A stretch of DNA of 61,837 nt from contig NW_025955187.1 of the NCBI RefSeq assembly GCF_022376445.1, positions 1-61,837 on the forward strand, in the 5' to 3' direction. The position numbers and the translations under genes were made by a program. The DNA comes from Fomitopsis serialis. Lineage: Eukaryota > Basidiomycota > Agaricomycetes > Polyporales > Fomitopsidaceae. Of the stretch, positions 9,773 through 22,400 are shown in pieces (position 1 is the stretch's first letter; the number at the start of each line of letters is the position of its first letter). Under the pieces are notes generated by a model, which was given only the letters and a program-made list of their open reading frames with translations, was not told where the DNA came from and made no database searches.

Positions 9773-12007
9773 ATGTCTAATACTGCACGAGCGCAAGAAC
9801 TGAAAGCCGAGGGGAACACACTGTTTGGTCAAGGCGAGTATACCACTGCGTCCGCGAAGTACGCAGAGGCCCTTCAGCATGACGACCAAAGTGCGATCCT
9901 GTACGCCAATCGCGCGGCTTGCTCGCTTCATTTGCGCAAGTAAGTGGTATGACCGCTGTACCGCTGCTCGTGGTGTCTCTGACTCGTGCGCACAGATTTG
10001 ATGAAGCCAAAGTCGACGCTGAGAAGGTCGTGCTGCAGCTCCCAAAGAATGAATCACACTGACCTGGACTATTTGTGTAGGCTGTAGAGCTGGCTCCGGG
10101 GTACGCGAAAGGCTGGGGACGTTTGGCCGCTGCATGCGATGTGCGTCTCCGTTTTCTCTGATATCGTCTCTCCTTCAATCACAGTCTCGTATGGAAAGGG
10201 TTTACAAGAGTACGAGAAGAGCGCGGTATGCTGGAGGAGGGCATTGGCCGCCTTGCCTCAACGGGATGTCACCGCCGCAGAGTTGAATCAGAAGGAGCAG
10301 TGCGAAGCCGGTGAGAAAGATGCGCTCACCAAATTGGCTAAAGCTACCGGCATACTTGTCGACGGCGATTCTATGAAAGGCAAGTGGCCGTGGGATCGTG
10401 TCGCAGCGATGGAAGACGAATTGCAGGCTGGTTACCCCAAGAATGCTGACAGCAGCGTGAGTGATGCCTACAGTCTGTGGTGCGCGTGCTGACCCAGCTC
10501 GGTATGTAGGCGTGGGTTATGCTGCGTGCTGTCAGGGTGCGTCATAGCGTAAGATGGGCAGAAAGATTGTTGGGCTCAGAGTGTTCCGTCAGCTGTGGGA
10601 CAGAGGTAGTCGTGGCATGACGCAAGTGAAGACGCGTATGACCCCCGCCGGACTACAATGGGGCGGGTGCGATGGCGTGAGCCTCCCCGATTTTCTGTCA
10701 TCCGCGTCGGCTGACAGGTTTCAGGTTTTGGCTAGTCTTACGGACGCGATTCTCACTGATGTGCGAGTCTTTCGCATAGAAGGGTTCCAATGGTTGGAGA
10801 TGTTCAACAAACAAGGTATGTTGCAATAAATGTCAGAGCCATAATCTGACAGTGGGCACCACATAGCGAAGTTGGAAGCGAGAAGAACAGGCGCATGGCC
10901 TAGCTTAACGGTAGAAAGGATACAAGCAGAGGCAGTGAAGCGGCAACAGCAAGAAGGCTGGGACGCCGCTCGTAATGCCGTTGATGTCACTGTCCGGTAT
11001 GGCACACACGCGGAGACACTGTTCTGACTGCTTATCCAGTTCCCGTTACTCCAGTATATGGGTTATGCAGGGGTTCCTCGCCACCCATGTGAACGCGAAT
11101 ACACAAGTAGCCCTCCAGCATTTCAACGCAGCATTGGACTTGCTCAATTGGGGACGGACGGCGTCGTGGCGGGATGCTTCTGCGCGAGACAGAGGAGATG
11201 TCTTTGAAGACTATTTCGTGAGGGCTGTCCGCGGATTGAGACTAGAGGTACTGAGGGCTGTGCGTGCACGAAATTGTGATGTGCCGTATATACTTGTTAT
11301 CTGACGCGCGCCTTCCTCTCAGGATTGTGCGATTCTGCCCCATCCCGAGGCCGCTCTGCAGACCTTATATGAAGAGGTACAGAGTATGATTAGCGAAATA
11401 CCTGAGGTCGAGACAGTAGTGCTTACTGAAGGAGGACGTGGACCCGGTTTTGTGTCGGCCTTTAGCATCTATCTCAAGGCTCATGCACTCACGTAGGCTG
11501 TTCTATGCCTCCCTCTGTATCACGAGCTCACTCGTGTCCCTGTATAGCACGGTCGGGTTCTATCACCAGAAGATAGTTGATCAATACCCACCGCGAGAGG
11601 AGGATGGGGCAACGATAGTGAAGCATTACCTCGAGGCGCATGTGGCTTACTTGGAAGCAGCCATGCTCTATCCAAAGGACGACGAGAAGCATGCATGTAC
11701 GTCGTGCACTGTCCCATGTACTGTGGCTGATCTGCACTGTACGCAAGGGTTCCTGCATGTTGCGTTTGACGCGCTACGGATGTGCGGCGGTCCCTTTGGA
11801 TTAGCTCTGAATGTGACGAAACAAATGCGCTTGGCTTTGCCCCATATCATGAAGATCTGGCAATTCTCGCAGGCCGCGAAACAAGGTGCATACGTGTGCT
11901 GTGAAGAGGTACTGAAGATAGGGCGAAAGATAGAGAAGGATCTGGCGGACGGCAAAATCACATTGGAGGATCCTATGCTTCCAAACTATGCACCGTGGAC
12001 CCCATGA
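9773..12007 (+). CDS. TPR-repeat protein, tandem copy 1
   Basis: Eleven exons: 9773-9939, 9996-10026, 10081-10140, 10199-10456, 10510-10536, 10725-10815, 10867-10996, 11055-11259, 11323-11492, 11548-11696, 11748-12007; phases close to 515 residues. The N-terminal 90 residues hold tetratricopeptide repeats of the Hop/Sgt type (ELKAEGNTLFGQGEYTTASA, then AILYANRAACSLHLRKFDEA, then AVELAPGYAKGWGRLAAA). The rest is a fungal-specific helical region with QEGWDAARNAV, ALQHFNAALDLLNWGR and GFVSAFSIYLKAHAL. TPRs usually bind Hsp70/Hsp90 tails or other partners; the partner here is unknown. Exon number and phases match the next gene exactly, so the two arose by tandem duplication. Proteins have diverged considerably outside the TPRs. 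Confidence 0.85.
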
Positions 12008-12676
12008 ATGCTGTGGCCACGAAGTGTTGCGATTCGAGTTGTAGTCCCGGTGAGTCCACTGGCTCGTATCAGTAGTCGTGGATTGAAATTTCATGCATCG
12101 AAACTGATACTTGTGCACGTTTGCCAGTGACCATGGTGCAAAATATACATTCCTGATTACACGCTACAATCCGTATTGACGACAAGTTTCCGCCGCTGAT
12201 GAGCGCTTGAGCGAGGATGGAAACAAGGCGGGCGCCTCTGTGGAGCACAGGCCAATCGGGCAACTGTGTAAATGGAATCGGTGCCCGCTGTTTCAATGCT
12301 ACCTATGTATTGCTTTGTACCGCAAGGGCATGCCGATAAACCTTTGCTCTCCGCTCTCGGGTGCTCATTTTCGATAGACGACATATACGTGCTACTCACA
12401 GATCGGCGGCAAAGATTAATGGACAACTGTCGCGATGGGATCGTCACATGCGTCACTCAAGCTGCTTCTGGCATACCGTGAAGTTCTTAAGAACGATCGC
12501 CCCGGGTCCGCTATCCCTGGGAGTGAAGGGGAACCCTATACTGTATTTGCATGTATTTGCTTGCGTATCTGTGCCCAAACTGACCGTATCGATCTTAGTA
12601 GCCTCAAGCTCGCAAGCATAGCTGCATACAACCATCTCTAGTCTGCGGTGGCCGCCTGAGCTGCACGTCATCAGCC
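12008..12676. other. Spacer between the tandem TPR genes
   Basis: 669 bases without a supported gene. It must contain the terminator of copy 1 and the promoter of copy 2, but I recognise neither. Confidence 0.5.
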
Positions 12677-14989
12677 ATGTCTGATTCTACGCTTGCGCTG
12701 CAGCTTAAATCCGAAGGGAACTCGTTGTTCGCAAGTGGCGAATATTACTCCGCGTGGCTCAAGTACGGGCAGGCCATCTCGCACGATGATCAGAACGCGA
12801 TCCTATATGCCAATCGCGCGGCGGCCTTGATCCACTTGGACATGTAAGTTGCCGGCGTGTATATGCTGTATGCGCGCTCAAGTAATGTCTGTACAGGTTC
12901 CCGGAGGCAAAATCTGATGCGCAGAAGGTTCAGCTCTGCCCTCTCTCTGCCGATGCCAAACGGATCGCACTGACCCGGGTCATCATGAATTTGAATGTAG
13001 GCTACAGAACTAGACCCAACGTATGCGAAGGGTTGGGGTCGTCTCGCTGCGGCATGCAAAGTGCGCTTCCGTTTTTGTGGCTCTCTCTCCTCTCATCATG
13101 TCCCCATCGTGGATAGGGTTTGCGAGAATATGAGAAGAGTGCCGAATATTTCAAGAAAGCAATAGCATCCATGCCGACTCGGAAGCAAGATCTCACTGCC
13201 GCGATATTGAAGCAGAAGGAGCAGTGGGAGGTCGACATGAAGACCGCGCAGGACCAAGCAGCGAAAGTCTCAGCGGGGATCAGGGAGATGAAAGGCAGGT
13301 GGCCTCCGGATCGTGCCAAAGCGATGAAAGAAGAGCTCCAGGCTCGTTTGCCCGAGAGTGCAAGCAGCAGTGTGAGTGATCAGAGATCTGTTTCTCACAT
13401 GCCGTGCTAACTTTGTTGCAAAGGCCTGGGTTCTGTTGCGAGCTTCTGAGGTACGTATGTGCCTCGTTGACAATTTCGCAGTCGTGGACTACTTCGCTAG
13501 TTCTGGGACAGGGGCATCTTTACTTTGACCCAATTCAGGAAGTGGCCAACGATCCGTGGAATAGAAGTCTTTGTTTGCCAAGACGTGGGTCTCACAGTGT
13601 CTTTCCTCAGTGTTTGTAGTGATGCGCTGTAGGTCGTGGCCTGTATCACGAACGCCATACTCATCGATGATCGTGTATTTAACATGCACTCGCCAATTTT
13701 GTCGGACAAATGGCCTCAACAAGGTATGATGTTCGAAGAGTCGCGATTAGCATAACCTGAAGGCGGGTGTCAAAATAGTGGCAATGGAAGAGAAGGCCAC
13801 TGGTGCATGGCGCGACGACGTCCCGGTGCAAGAAGTCATAAGAGAAGCGTTGATACGTCAAGAGCAAGGAGGCTGGGATTCAGTTCGCCGTTCGATTGAT
13901 ACCACTATCCGGTAAGTATGCTGTGCGGTTGCCAGAATCTGCTGGCGGCTCATATACCCTGTTTGTTTTAGCGTTAGGATCATGCGAGGGTATTTCGCTA
14001 TGCACACCCAGAAAGGCACACAAGAGGCCCTCACTCACTATAACGCGGCGCTGGAATTGCTTGAATGGGGACGGACGGGCCCGTGGAAAGGTGTCCCTCG
14101 CGAAGACAAAGGCGAGATCTTCGAGTTACATTGGATGAGGGGTCTTCGTAGGCTGAGACTAGAAGCATTGAGGGTTGTACGTGCATGCCATTCACCACCG
14201 TACTTCAAGTTGCCTAGTCGACTGATACATAATCTTATCCAGGCTTCAAGTCGCAAAATCACAGAAATAACCCCGCAGAGCCCGATAGCCCCTTTGGAAG
14301 CCCTGTATGAAGAGGCACAAAGCATCATTCGTGAGATGCCAGAGATCGGACAAGCATCATTTCCAGGGGGACATCAGGACTACGGGGATGTCCGTGGTTT
14401 CGTGTCGGCGTTCGGCGTCTATCCCAAGGCTCACGCATTGGCGTTAGTTTAACTGCTCTTCATCTCTGTGACACCTCGTATTGATTCGCATAATAATTTC
14501 TAGCGCGACTGGGTTCTACCACGAACACATGGCGATTCGAAACATCGACGATGATTTCGCCGCCACAGTCAATCATTTCTCCGAGTCGCAGCGGGCTTTC
14601 TATCAGGCAGCCATGCTATTACCTCGGGATGACGAGCAGCACATCTGTATGTCTTTCTCAATACAGGTCACCCGCATTCTGTTATCTGACACCCAAATGT
14701 TTCTGAACAAGGGTATCTGCATACTGCGCTACACGCACTGGAAACGTGTGTAGTTCAATTCAGGGTTCCCCTCCGCATCATGAAACAGCTCCGACTTGAT
14801 GCACCGGGAGCGAGGAAGATCTGGGAATACGCGTTCGATACTAAGGGGGCGGGGCAGGGGATATTCATGAATCGGCTGATAGAGAAGGACTCGCGGTTCG
14901 AACGGAAGATGAGGCAGGACATAGCGGACGGGAAGTTCACTCCGGACAGTGTTATACCGCTGGACTACTTCAAAGAGAATGCCAAGTAA
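12677..14989 (+). CDS. TPR-repeat protein, tandem copy 2
   Basis: Eleven exons: 12677-12843, 12897-12927, 13001-13060, 13117-13371, 13424-13450, 13633-13723, 13779-13911, 13978-14176, 14243-14442, 14504-14646, 14712-14989; 527 residues. N-terminal TPRs read LKSEGNSLFASGEYYSAWLK, ILYANRAAALIHLDMFPEA and TELDPTYAKGWGRLAAACK. Downstream it has RGYFAMHTQKGTQEALTHYN and AALELLEWGRTGPW. Exons 1, 2, 3, 5 and 6 are exactly the same length as in copy 1 (167, 31, 60, 27, 91 bases) and all phases agree. The C-terminal tail (GKFTPDSVIPLDYFKENAK) differs from copy 1. No catalytic motif is visible, so an adaptor role is only an inference. Confidence 0.85.
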
Positions 14990-15139
14990 GACTGACCGGC
15001 CGACTGTCACCCTGATTCCCCAGTGTTGTACTTGTACTGTAGTTGTTTTTGTTTCTGTTGATATGTTGCTAGCGATCGACTTGAACCGCAGAATGTATAT
15101 TTCAGACATCGGAGGTAGACAATAGATGTGACCGAGGAG

Positions 15140-15268
15140 GCGTTGTGTGAAGAAAACCCATGCACGGCAAAACAAGCTACACATCCGTGGGATTCGCCGC
15201 TCGTCCTGAAGGTGTTCGAGTATGCGTTCGTGCAATTCAACCGGTAGCTCGGGAAGCATGCTATGCAT
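15140..15268 (-). pseudogene. F-box gene N-terminal fragment (left duplication edge)
   Basis: From 15268 the minus strand reads MHSMLPELPVELHERILEHL then QDERRIPRMCSLFCRAWVFF, an F-box N-terminus matching the right-hand F-box pseudogene at 57683 almost base for base. Homology stops near 15140 at the bases cacacaacgcc; beyond it the frame reads unrelated sequence and then stops. It is a truncated piece at the edge of the duplicated segment. Confidence 0.8.
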
Positions 15269-15724
15269 AAGCAGGCAAGGTCAGAGGTTTGCACACCTGT
15301 GTAAACGCGGCATTGACCTACTGACGCTGAATCGGTGTCTTGTGTACACTGCGTTTCGACTGGGTCACAGTGAACTGGGCATGGGTAAGGCAACGACGCG
15401 TGCAAGTGGCACTGGCAGCGCGACTCCCGATCCCTGCCCGATCCCAAGTCGGAGTTGCTCCCGAGGGCAGCAAGACACATGATGAGATCGGGACAAAGGA
15501 TCTTAGATAAGATCGGGCACGCTGCATCCAAACAACCTGCCATCGAGGCCCAGGAGCCGGCTTCTCTGTACTGCAGCGTACTCTTGCATCCAATACTCCT
15601 TTGAATATATTCTAATTTGCGTAGGGAAACCCATTATCTCATTGCAGAAGAAACCCGTCATCACAACCATAATGCCCGCGGATCTCGGAGCGGCGACAAC
15701 GAACCGCGTGCAACTGCCAGGGTA

Positions 15725-16356
15725 CAGTAATGTACCGGTCCTTGAAACACTCAAATCTTTCTCGGCCTACCACATCCGTTGAACGTGTCGTACCCAAGAT
15801 CGGACCACATATACGTTTTGTATCACTCTGTATGAGTATATAAATTATTCTACATTCTTATCCATGCAGAGGCTCTGTGACAGCATGGAGATCAGTTCAA
15901 AATTCTCTTATCGGTGGCGGGACCAGTCCTTGAAACACCTGCCTAAAATGGCAACTTTTGTGAGTGCATGTCAATGCTTCGGCAGCTATGCAGTCATATT
16001 CATCGCAAATAATACTGCTCAGTCGGGCCAGTGAAGACGAAGGAATGTATAGTGATTGCTCTGAACTTCCTGGTGATAGCTCACAATCGCCAGTGCAAGG
16101 GATTTCGTACAACGTCTGGTTGATATAAGCGCCGCTTACCATATCGGGCAACAGAATGTCGTGAAACACGAGTTTCGGGTTTCTCGACACACTGTATGGG
16201 CTTCTGTGCTCGTACCATTGAACTGAATATCTAGGAGATGTAATCAAGTGTCATTCTATTTATCGTGATTTTTTGGGGCCTCAGAGGTTCAGTGAAAATG
16301 AGTGAAGTCAATTCGTTTCAAGGACCCGTAGTGTTTCAAGGACCGGTACATTACTG
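15725..16356. mobile_element. Tc1/mariner-like MITE (non-autonomous)
   Basis: The element begins CAGTAATGTACCGGTCCTTG and its other end is the exact inverted complement for 27 bases (15725-15751 and 16330-16356). It is flanked by TA on both sides (15723-15724 and 16357-16358). The inverted copy of this locus at about 57230 has the uninterrupted site, a single TA inside agggTAatgattt. Perfect inverted repeats starting CAGT plus TA target duplication fit the Tc1/mariner superfamily. There is no transposase ORF, so it must have been moved in trans. The motif gtccttgaaac recurs inside, near 15929 and near 16320, as subterminal repeats. It ends about 140 bases before the ABCC start codon. Confidence 0.9.
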
Positions 16357-16495
16357 TAATGATTTTCTTCGGATTTTCTCAATGGTCAAATCAGGCCTGC
16401 CGCTGCCCTTGACTCGAAGCGCCCGTTCATATACCCCACTCAGGGCCAGGCAAGGCTGTTCGATGCCACGAGCTTCAGTCTTCTCGTAGGCGGCA

Positions 16496-19400
16496 ATGGA
16501 AAGCCAGAGATATCTGGCCAGCCTCTGGCAGTCGACTTGGGACTCGTCTCAGCTCTACCTGGAACAGGGATCGAGCTTTAGTAGGCCATTCACTTCGGCA
16601 AGTGTGCTGCAGATAGAGGATGCAAAGTACGTGGCATGTCTGTCGTTGTTGAGACAAGTCTAATGTTCAACGAGCGCAGAACTGTCTTTGCCAACACCCT
16701 CGTCTTCCCCGGATATGTGGCGACAGCCTCGCTGCTCGTATTGCTCCTCCAGCTAATCGCGAGCTCGGAGCCCGTGAAGAAGTTGTACAAGAGGCTTGCG
16801 ACCTCGGAGAACGACTCAGTAGACGATGCTGCTGGGGAACAACAGCATTTGTCCGTTGTCTCACAACATATTGCTCAGTACGGTGGACCGATCATATTCG
16901 CTTACCGTGTTCTGCGTCTCCTGTGCACGCTTGCCCTCCTTACCTTGTCCATCTTCACCGCGGTCTTTACTTCTCGCCAAGTCTCCTCGCCTTTGAACTC
17001 CAAGGTCTTGCCGCACGTTGCACTCTGCTTGACATATGTGAGTGCCCCGAGTGAAAGTGCATATGTTCTTGCTGACGCGCACTCCTTCAGGGCTATACAT
17101 CGCTTCTCGGCGTACTCTCTGTCGCAGTCAACGCGAGATCCGCCAAGCTCGCAACGCATCACCTGGCCCTAGTGCTGGCTTTCACATGGGTTGTGTTCGT
17201 CTACCGCGACATTTGGCCTCTTGCGACCTACACTCTTCAACCGATAGACGGAGCGGAAGGCGCACTCCTATGGGGAATGTTTGCTCTGCTCACGGTTGCG
17301 GGCGTAGTGGTGCCGCTGCTCGTCCCTCGGCAGTACACACCCGCTGACCCCAAGAATGCCTGGAAACCAATCCCGGAGCAAACGGCGTCGCTGCTCTCGA
17401 TGATGCTATTCCTGTGGCTAGACCCGACCGTCTTCGAGGCATACAAGGTCCCGCACCTGCCCATCGAGAAGCTCCCGCCGCTCGCCGACTACGACAGCGC
17501 GAAGCATCTCGTCAAGCGTAGCTTCAAGCGGCTCGACCCGTTCCAAGTGACGAAGCAGCGGCACATGTTCTTCGGGCTGATGGCCGTGTTCCGCACGGAG
17601 TACATTGTGCTTGCGATCACGCTGACCATCCAGGTGGTTACGTCCTTCGCGAGCCCGCTCGGGATCAGGAACCTCCTGCACTACCTCGAGACAGACGGCG
17701 AGGGCGCGGTCGTGCGTCCGTGGGTGTGGATCTCGTGGCTGTTCGTCGGGCCGATGATTGGCTCGATCGCGCTCCAGTGTTACATCTTCACGACGACGCG
17801 CATGCACGTGCGCACGACGAGTATCATCACGCAGCTCCTCTTCGAGCACTCGCTGCGTATCCGGATGAAGGCCGAGGTAGCCGACACACCCGCGAGTAGC
17901 ACTGTCACTACTGCTGTTGGCACCCCGGAGAATGGATCTATCGCTGAGACGGAAGGCGTGCATTCGCTGGGCCCCACTGAAGGCGAGAACCACAGTCCAA
18001 CGAGCAGCGAAGACGAGACGATACTCGCGAGCACTATCAGCGTCGCTTCCACGTCGACCAACGCCAAAGGCAAGAGCAAATTCAAGGCGCCCTCCCCGAC
18101 CGGAGAGGGTAAGAGGGAGGAACCGAAGAAGAGCGAAGGAGCGAGGGGCGGTAACCTCGTTGGGAAGATTAACAACTTGGTCACAACAGACCTGGACAAC
18201 CTCATCAAAGGACGCGACTTCTTGTTAATCGGTAAGCTGTTTGACACGAGTGACAATGAATGACTTGACTGACCGCACGAAAGTTATTGAGATCCCCTTG
18301 CAGCTCGCTCTCTGCATATGGTTCTTGTATTCTATTCTCGGCTGGAGGTCAGTCACACCCCAAATTCTGCGCCGGAGATGAGTATTGAGACATGCTCACA
18401 TAGCGCATTTGCTGGTATGGCGACGATGGTGCTCCTGTTCCCGATCCCTGGCTACGTCGCCGGCAAGATCCAGAACGTCCAGATTGAAAGGATGAAGAAG
18501 ACAGATTTTCGCGTGCAGAGTGTCACTGAATGTAAGCGTCCTATTCCTCGAAGGTTTGTTCCGAGCCTTTCAATCTGATGTATTAATTAGCTATGAACGT
18601 CATCCGCATGATCAAGCTGTTCGGATGGGAGCCTCGTGTCGTGCAGCAGCTCTCGGAGAAGCGTGAGGACGAGCTGTACTATCAGTGGAGGTATAGGATG
18701 TTGGGGCTCATCACTGCGAATCTCAAGTGTGTCACCTTTCTGCACTCTCTTGATGACCGCGAGTTGACCTGGCATACAGCTATGCCATTCCCTTGATTAC
18801 GATGATAGCCACGTTCACATTATACGTCAGTAAAGTACAATTCTTCTCTGACAACCGTACTGATATAGGATACTTGTAGACCTTGATCATGAAGAAAGAG
18901 TTGACAGCGTCGGCGGTATTCTCAACTATGTCAGGTAAATCTGCGAGATTACTCTATGCGCGATTTTGCTCACGGGGACGTGCAGTCTTCGATATGCTCA
19001 GACAGACCTTGAACGGCGTCTTTGCCCTGGTTCCTGCCATGATTCGAGGTAATGACAGCCATTGTGCCTTCGCGTGTACGCTAACTCTGCCCATAGCGAA
19101 AGTATCTCTCGATCGTGTGGATGAGTTCCTAAAGAAGGTGCGTTCTCTAGTCTCGCTGTAGCCTACTGACCGTAGACGAAATCCGCGTCCTTTATTCAGA
19201 CCGAGCTGCTCGATGAGTTCTCTCCGGATTCGCATGAAGCCGAAGCCCTGATCCCTAAGACGCTCGTCACTCGCGACATCATCGGCATCCGCAATGCTTC
19301 GTTCACGTGGGCGAACGAGAATTATGGCCTATCAACACCGGTATCACCAGGCACACCTGGTAGATCGCGAAGGAATTTCATGCTGCGAATTGAAGACGAG

Positions 19401-22400
19401 TTACAGCTCAGACGCGGCCATTTCAACCTCATTGTTGGGCCTACTGGCTCAGGGAAGACTTCGTTCTTGATGGCTCTACTCGGTGAGTACAAGATCGATG
19501 CATGAGATGTCAAAGAGACATTGACGTTTGTACAGGCGAGATGCACTACATCCCATCAGGACCCGACTCGTACTATCATCTGCCTCGTACCGGCGGTGTT
19601 GCGTATGCGGCGCAGGAGTCATGGGTACAGAACGAGACCATTAGAGTAAGCTCATCACGAAAGATGGTACCCTGTATTGACTGTTTCGCAGGATAACATT
19701 CTGTTCGGCGCCCCGTATGACAAGGGACGTTACAACAAGGGTAAGACATTCGGACTCATTCTCTGACGGTGAACTGATGATAGCTAGGCAGTCATCGACC
19801 AATGCGGCTTGAAACGGGATTTCACACTTTTCGACGCCGGAGACCAGACTGAAGTCGGCGAGAAGGGGTTGACGCTGAGGTAAATTTGTTCCCTTAACGC
19901 GTCCGACTCGATGCTCATCAGATCTTTGTCCAGTGGTGGCCAGAAGGTAATGAGGTCCGTGATCAAACACTGTACGCGACTCATCCTTGTCCACTAAACT
20001 TTTAGGCTCGCATTACACTCGCTCGCGCTGTGTATTCGTCTGCAGAGATTCTGCTGCTTGATGACGTCTTGGCCGCTCTCGATGTGCATACAGCCAAGTG
20101 GATCGTGGACAAATGCTTCAAAGGAGATCTTGTTCGTGGTCGGACTGTGCTGTTGGTGGTGAGTGTTGTCGTCTTCTACAACTACTCTTTGCCCAAAGAC
20201 GCTCTCAGACGCATAATGTAGCAATGGCCAGTCCAATTGCTGACTTCGTCGTGTCCCTTGGTACGGATGGCCGGATTGCCAGTCAGGGTACGATGTCGAA
20301 AGTGTTGGCTAAGGACAAGGAACTGTCGAAGGAAATCGAAGAGGAAAACAAGGAGATCGAGAAGGCTGAGCACACCGTCGACGATCAACAACCAATCGAC
20401 GAACCCAAGAAGTCGGACGGAAAACTCATTCTTTCGGAGGAAATCTCCGTCGGGCATGTGAGCTGGCCAGCATGTGCGTTCTACTCTCTCGCCCCTACAG
20501 TAATATCATTAACGGCGAGTAGTGAGGATGTTCTTCTCCAGTCTTGGAGGTGGGCATCAATTTGTTTTCTGGACACTCTTTGTCGGCACGCTCGTGTTGT
20601 CCCAGCTATGTGAGACTGTCCAGATATGGTTCCTCGGTTACTGGGCCCAACAGTACGAGGAACATGATCCTTCCGAGGTCAATGTGCCTTTGTTAGTGAT
20701 TTTGTCTCTTGCTTCATACGACCCGGTCCGCTGACATCGTGGGCTCAACAGCTACTTGACTGGCTATAGTGTCCTACTGCTTTGTGAGACAACCCTCTTC
20801 GGTATTGGTTACATCGTCTATGTCTACGGCGCACTGCGAGCTTCACGCTCCACGCATGTATCACTCATCCAGTCTGTCCTCGGTACGACCCTGAGGTAGG
20901 CGATTGTCACTCACCCTAATCCCGTCTTCGCCTGATAGATCATCCCTAGGTGGCTTGACATAACACCAACATCTCGGATTATCACTCGGTGCACGCAAGA
21001 TATAGCAGCAGGTACTGAATATTCTACATCAAGTATAGGCTGTATAGACTGACGGCGGTTGCAGTCGACGGACCTATCACTGACTACTTTCAATCGGTCG
21101 TCGAACTGACTGTGGCAATGGCGTGCAAGCTTGCAGCGGTTATCATCATGTCTCCCATCTTCCTCCTTCCCGGAGCGTCTGTTGCAATCCTCGGTGGATG
21201 GCTCGGGCAGGTCTACATGAAGGCACAGTTATCGGTGAAGCGCGAAATGAGCAATGCACGAGCTCCCGTGCTTGGGCACTTTGGCGCTGCTATCGCTGGT
21301 TTGAGTACGCGGCTTTTCATTTGTCATCCATTTCTGTTCTAATACGGCGTGTAGCTTCCATTCGGGCGTACGGAGCGCAGGAAGGGTTCAGGAAGGAGTC
21401 ATACGCGCGTAGCGATCGGTGGACTATTGCTGCTCGTACATTGCACAATTTCAATCGGTCTGTGGATTCGTGCAGGATGCGCGTCATTTGACTAAACCAG
21501 TGTCAGGTGGATCTGCATCCGCATAGATGCTTTGGGTGCCCTGTTCTCCACAGGTCTTGCTGCCTACCTTGTGTACGGGAGCACCTTCAATGCGTCCAAT
21601 ACTGGTTTCTCACTGAACATGGCAGGTCGGTATCCTGTGTTTCCGGAGACACATATCATCATTGATCACCGCTGCAGTTGGATTCAGTGGTATGATATTG
21701 TGGTGGGTCCGTATCTTCAACGAATTCGAGGTGTCAGGTGAGCCTGCAGTTTCAAGTCGTCGTTGCTTTCGCTAGAGCTTGTCCATGATCCACAGGCAAC
21801 AGGTAACTCTTCATGTCCTGTGCACGATTTCATCTCTGAATAATTATCCAGTTTGGAGCGCATCGAACAATATGTACACATAGAGCAAGAACCAAAACCA
21901 ACTGCTGACGGTGTTCCCCCTGCATACTGGCCAGCAAGTGGTGGACTGAAGGTGGAAAGACTGTCCTCTCGCTATTCTTCGGTGAGCTAGATGACTTGTC
22001 GATAGATCCAGTGTCTCACGAATTGCAGGATGGCCCTCGCGTCTTACACGAGCTGTCTTTCGAAGTGAAGTCAGGCGAGCGTGTAGGCATCGGTAAGTCT
22101 TGTATCAGCATATGATGTGCGCAGTGCTCATGTTGTGTTGTAGTGGGTCGCACAGGTAGCGGCAAGGTTAGTGGGCTACGCTGGCCGAGAAACGCACACA
22201 CTGACGCGCAGACATAGAGCTCACTGACACTCTCGCTATTGCGATGCATCCTCACGGAAGGCAAAGTCTACTACGATGGGCTTGCTACCGATGAGATCAA
22301 TCTCGATGCGTTGCGTTCAAACATTACGATCATTCCTCAAGTGGTGTGTATGTCCTGGTCTCGCATGATCGGACGAAACTCACATTACTGTGCTCGACTA

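Noticed and set aside
17418..17993. 191-codon minus ORF inside ABCC exon 3 (and its twin at 55554-56129)
   Set aside because: Antisense shadow of a GC-rich coding exon; it appears in both copies only because the exon is duplicated.
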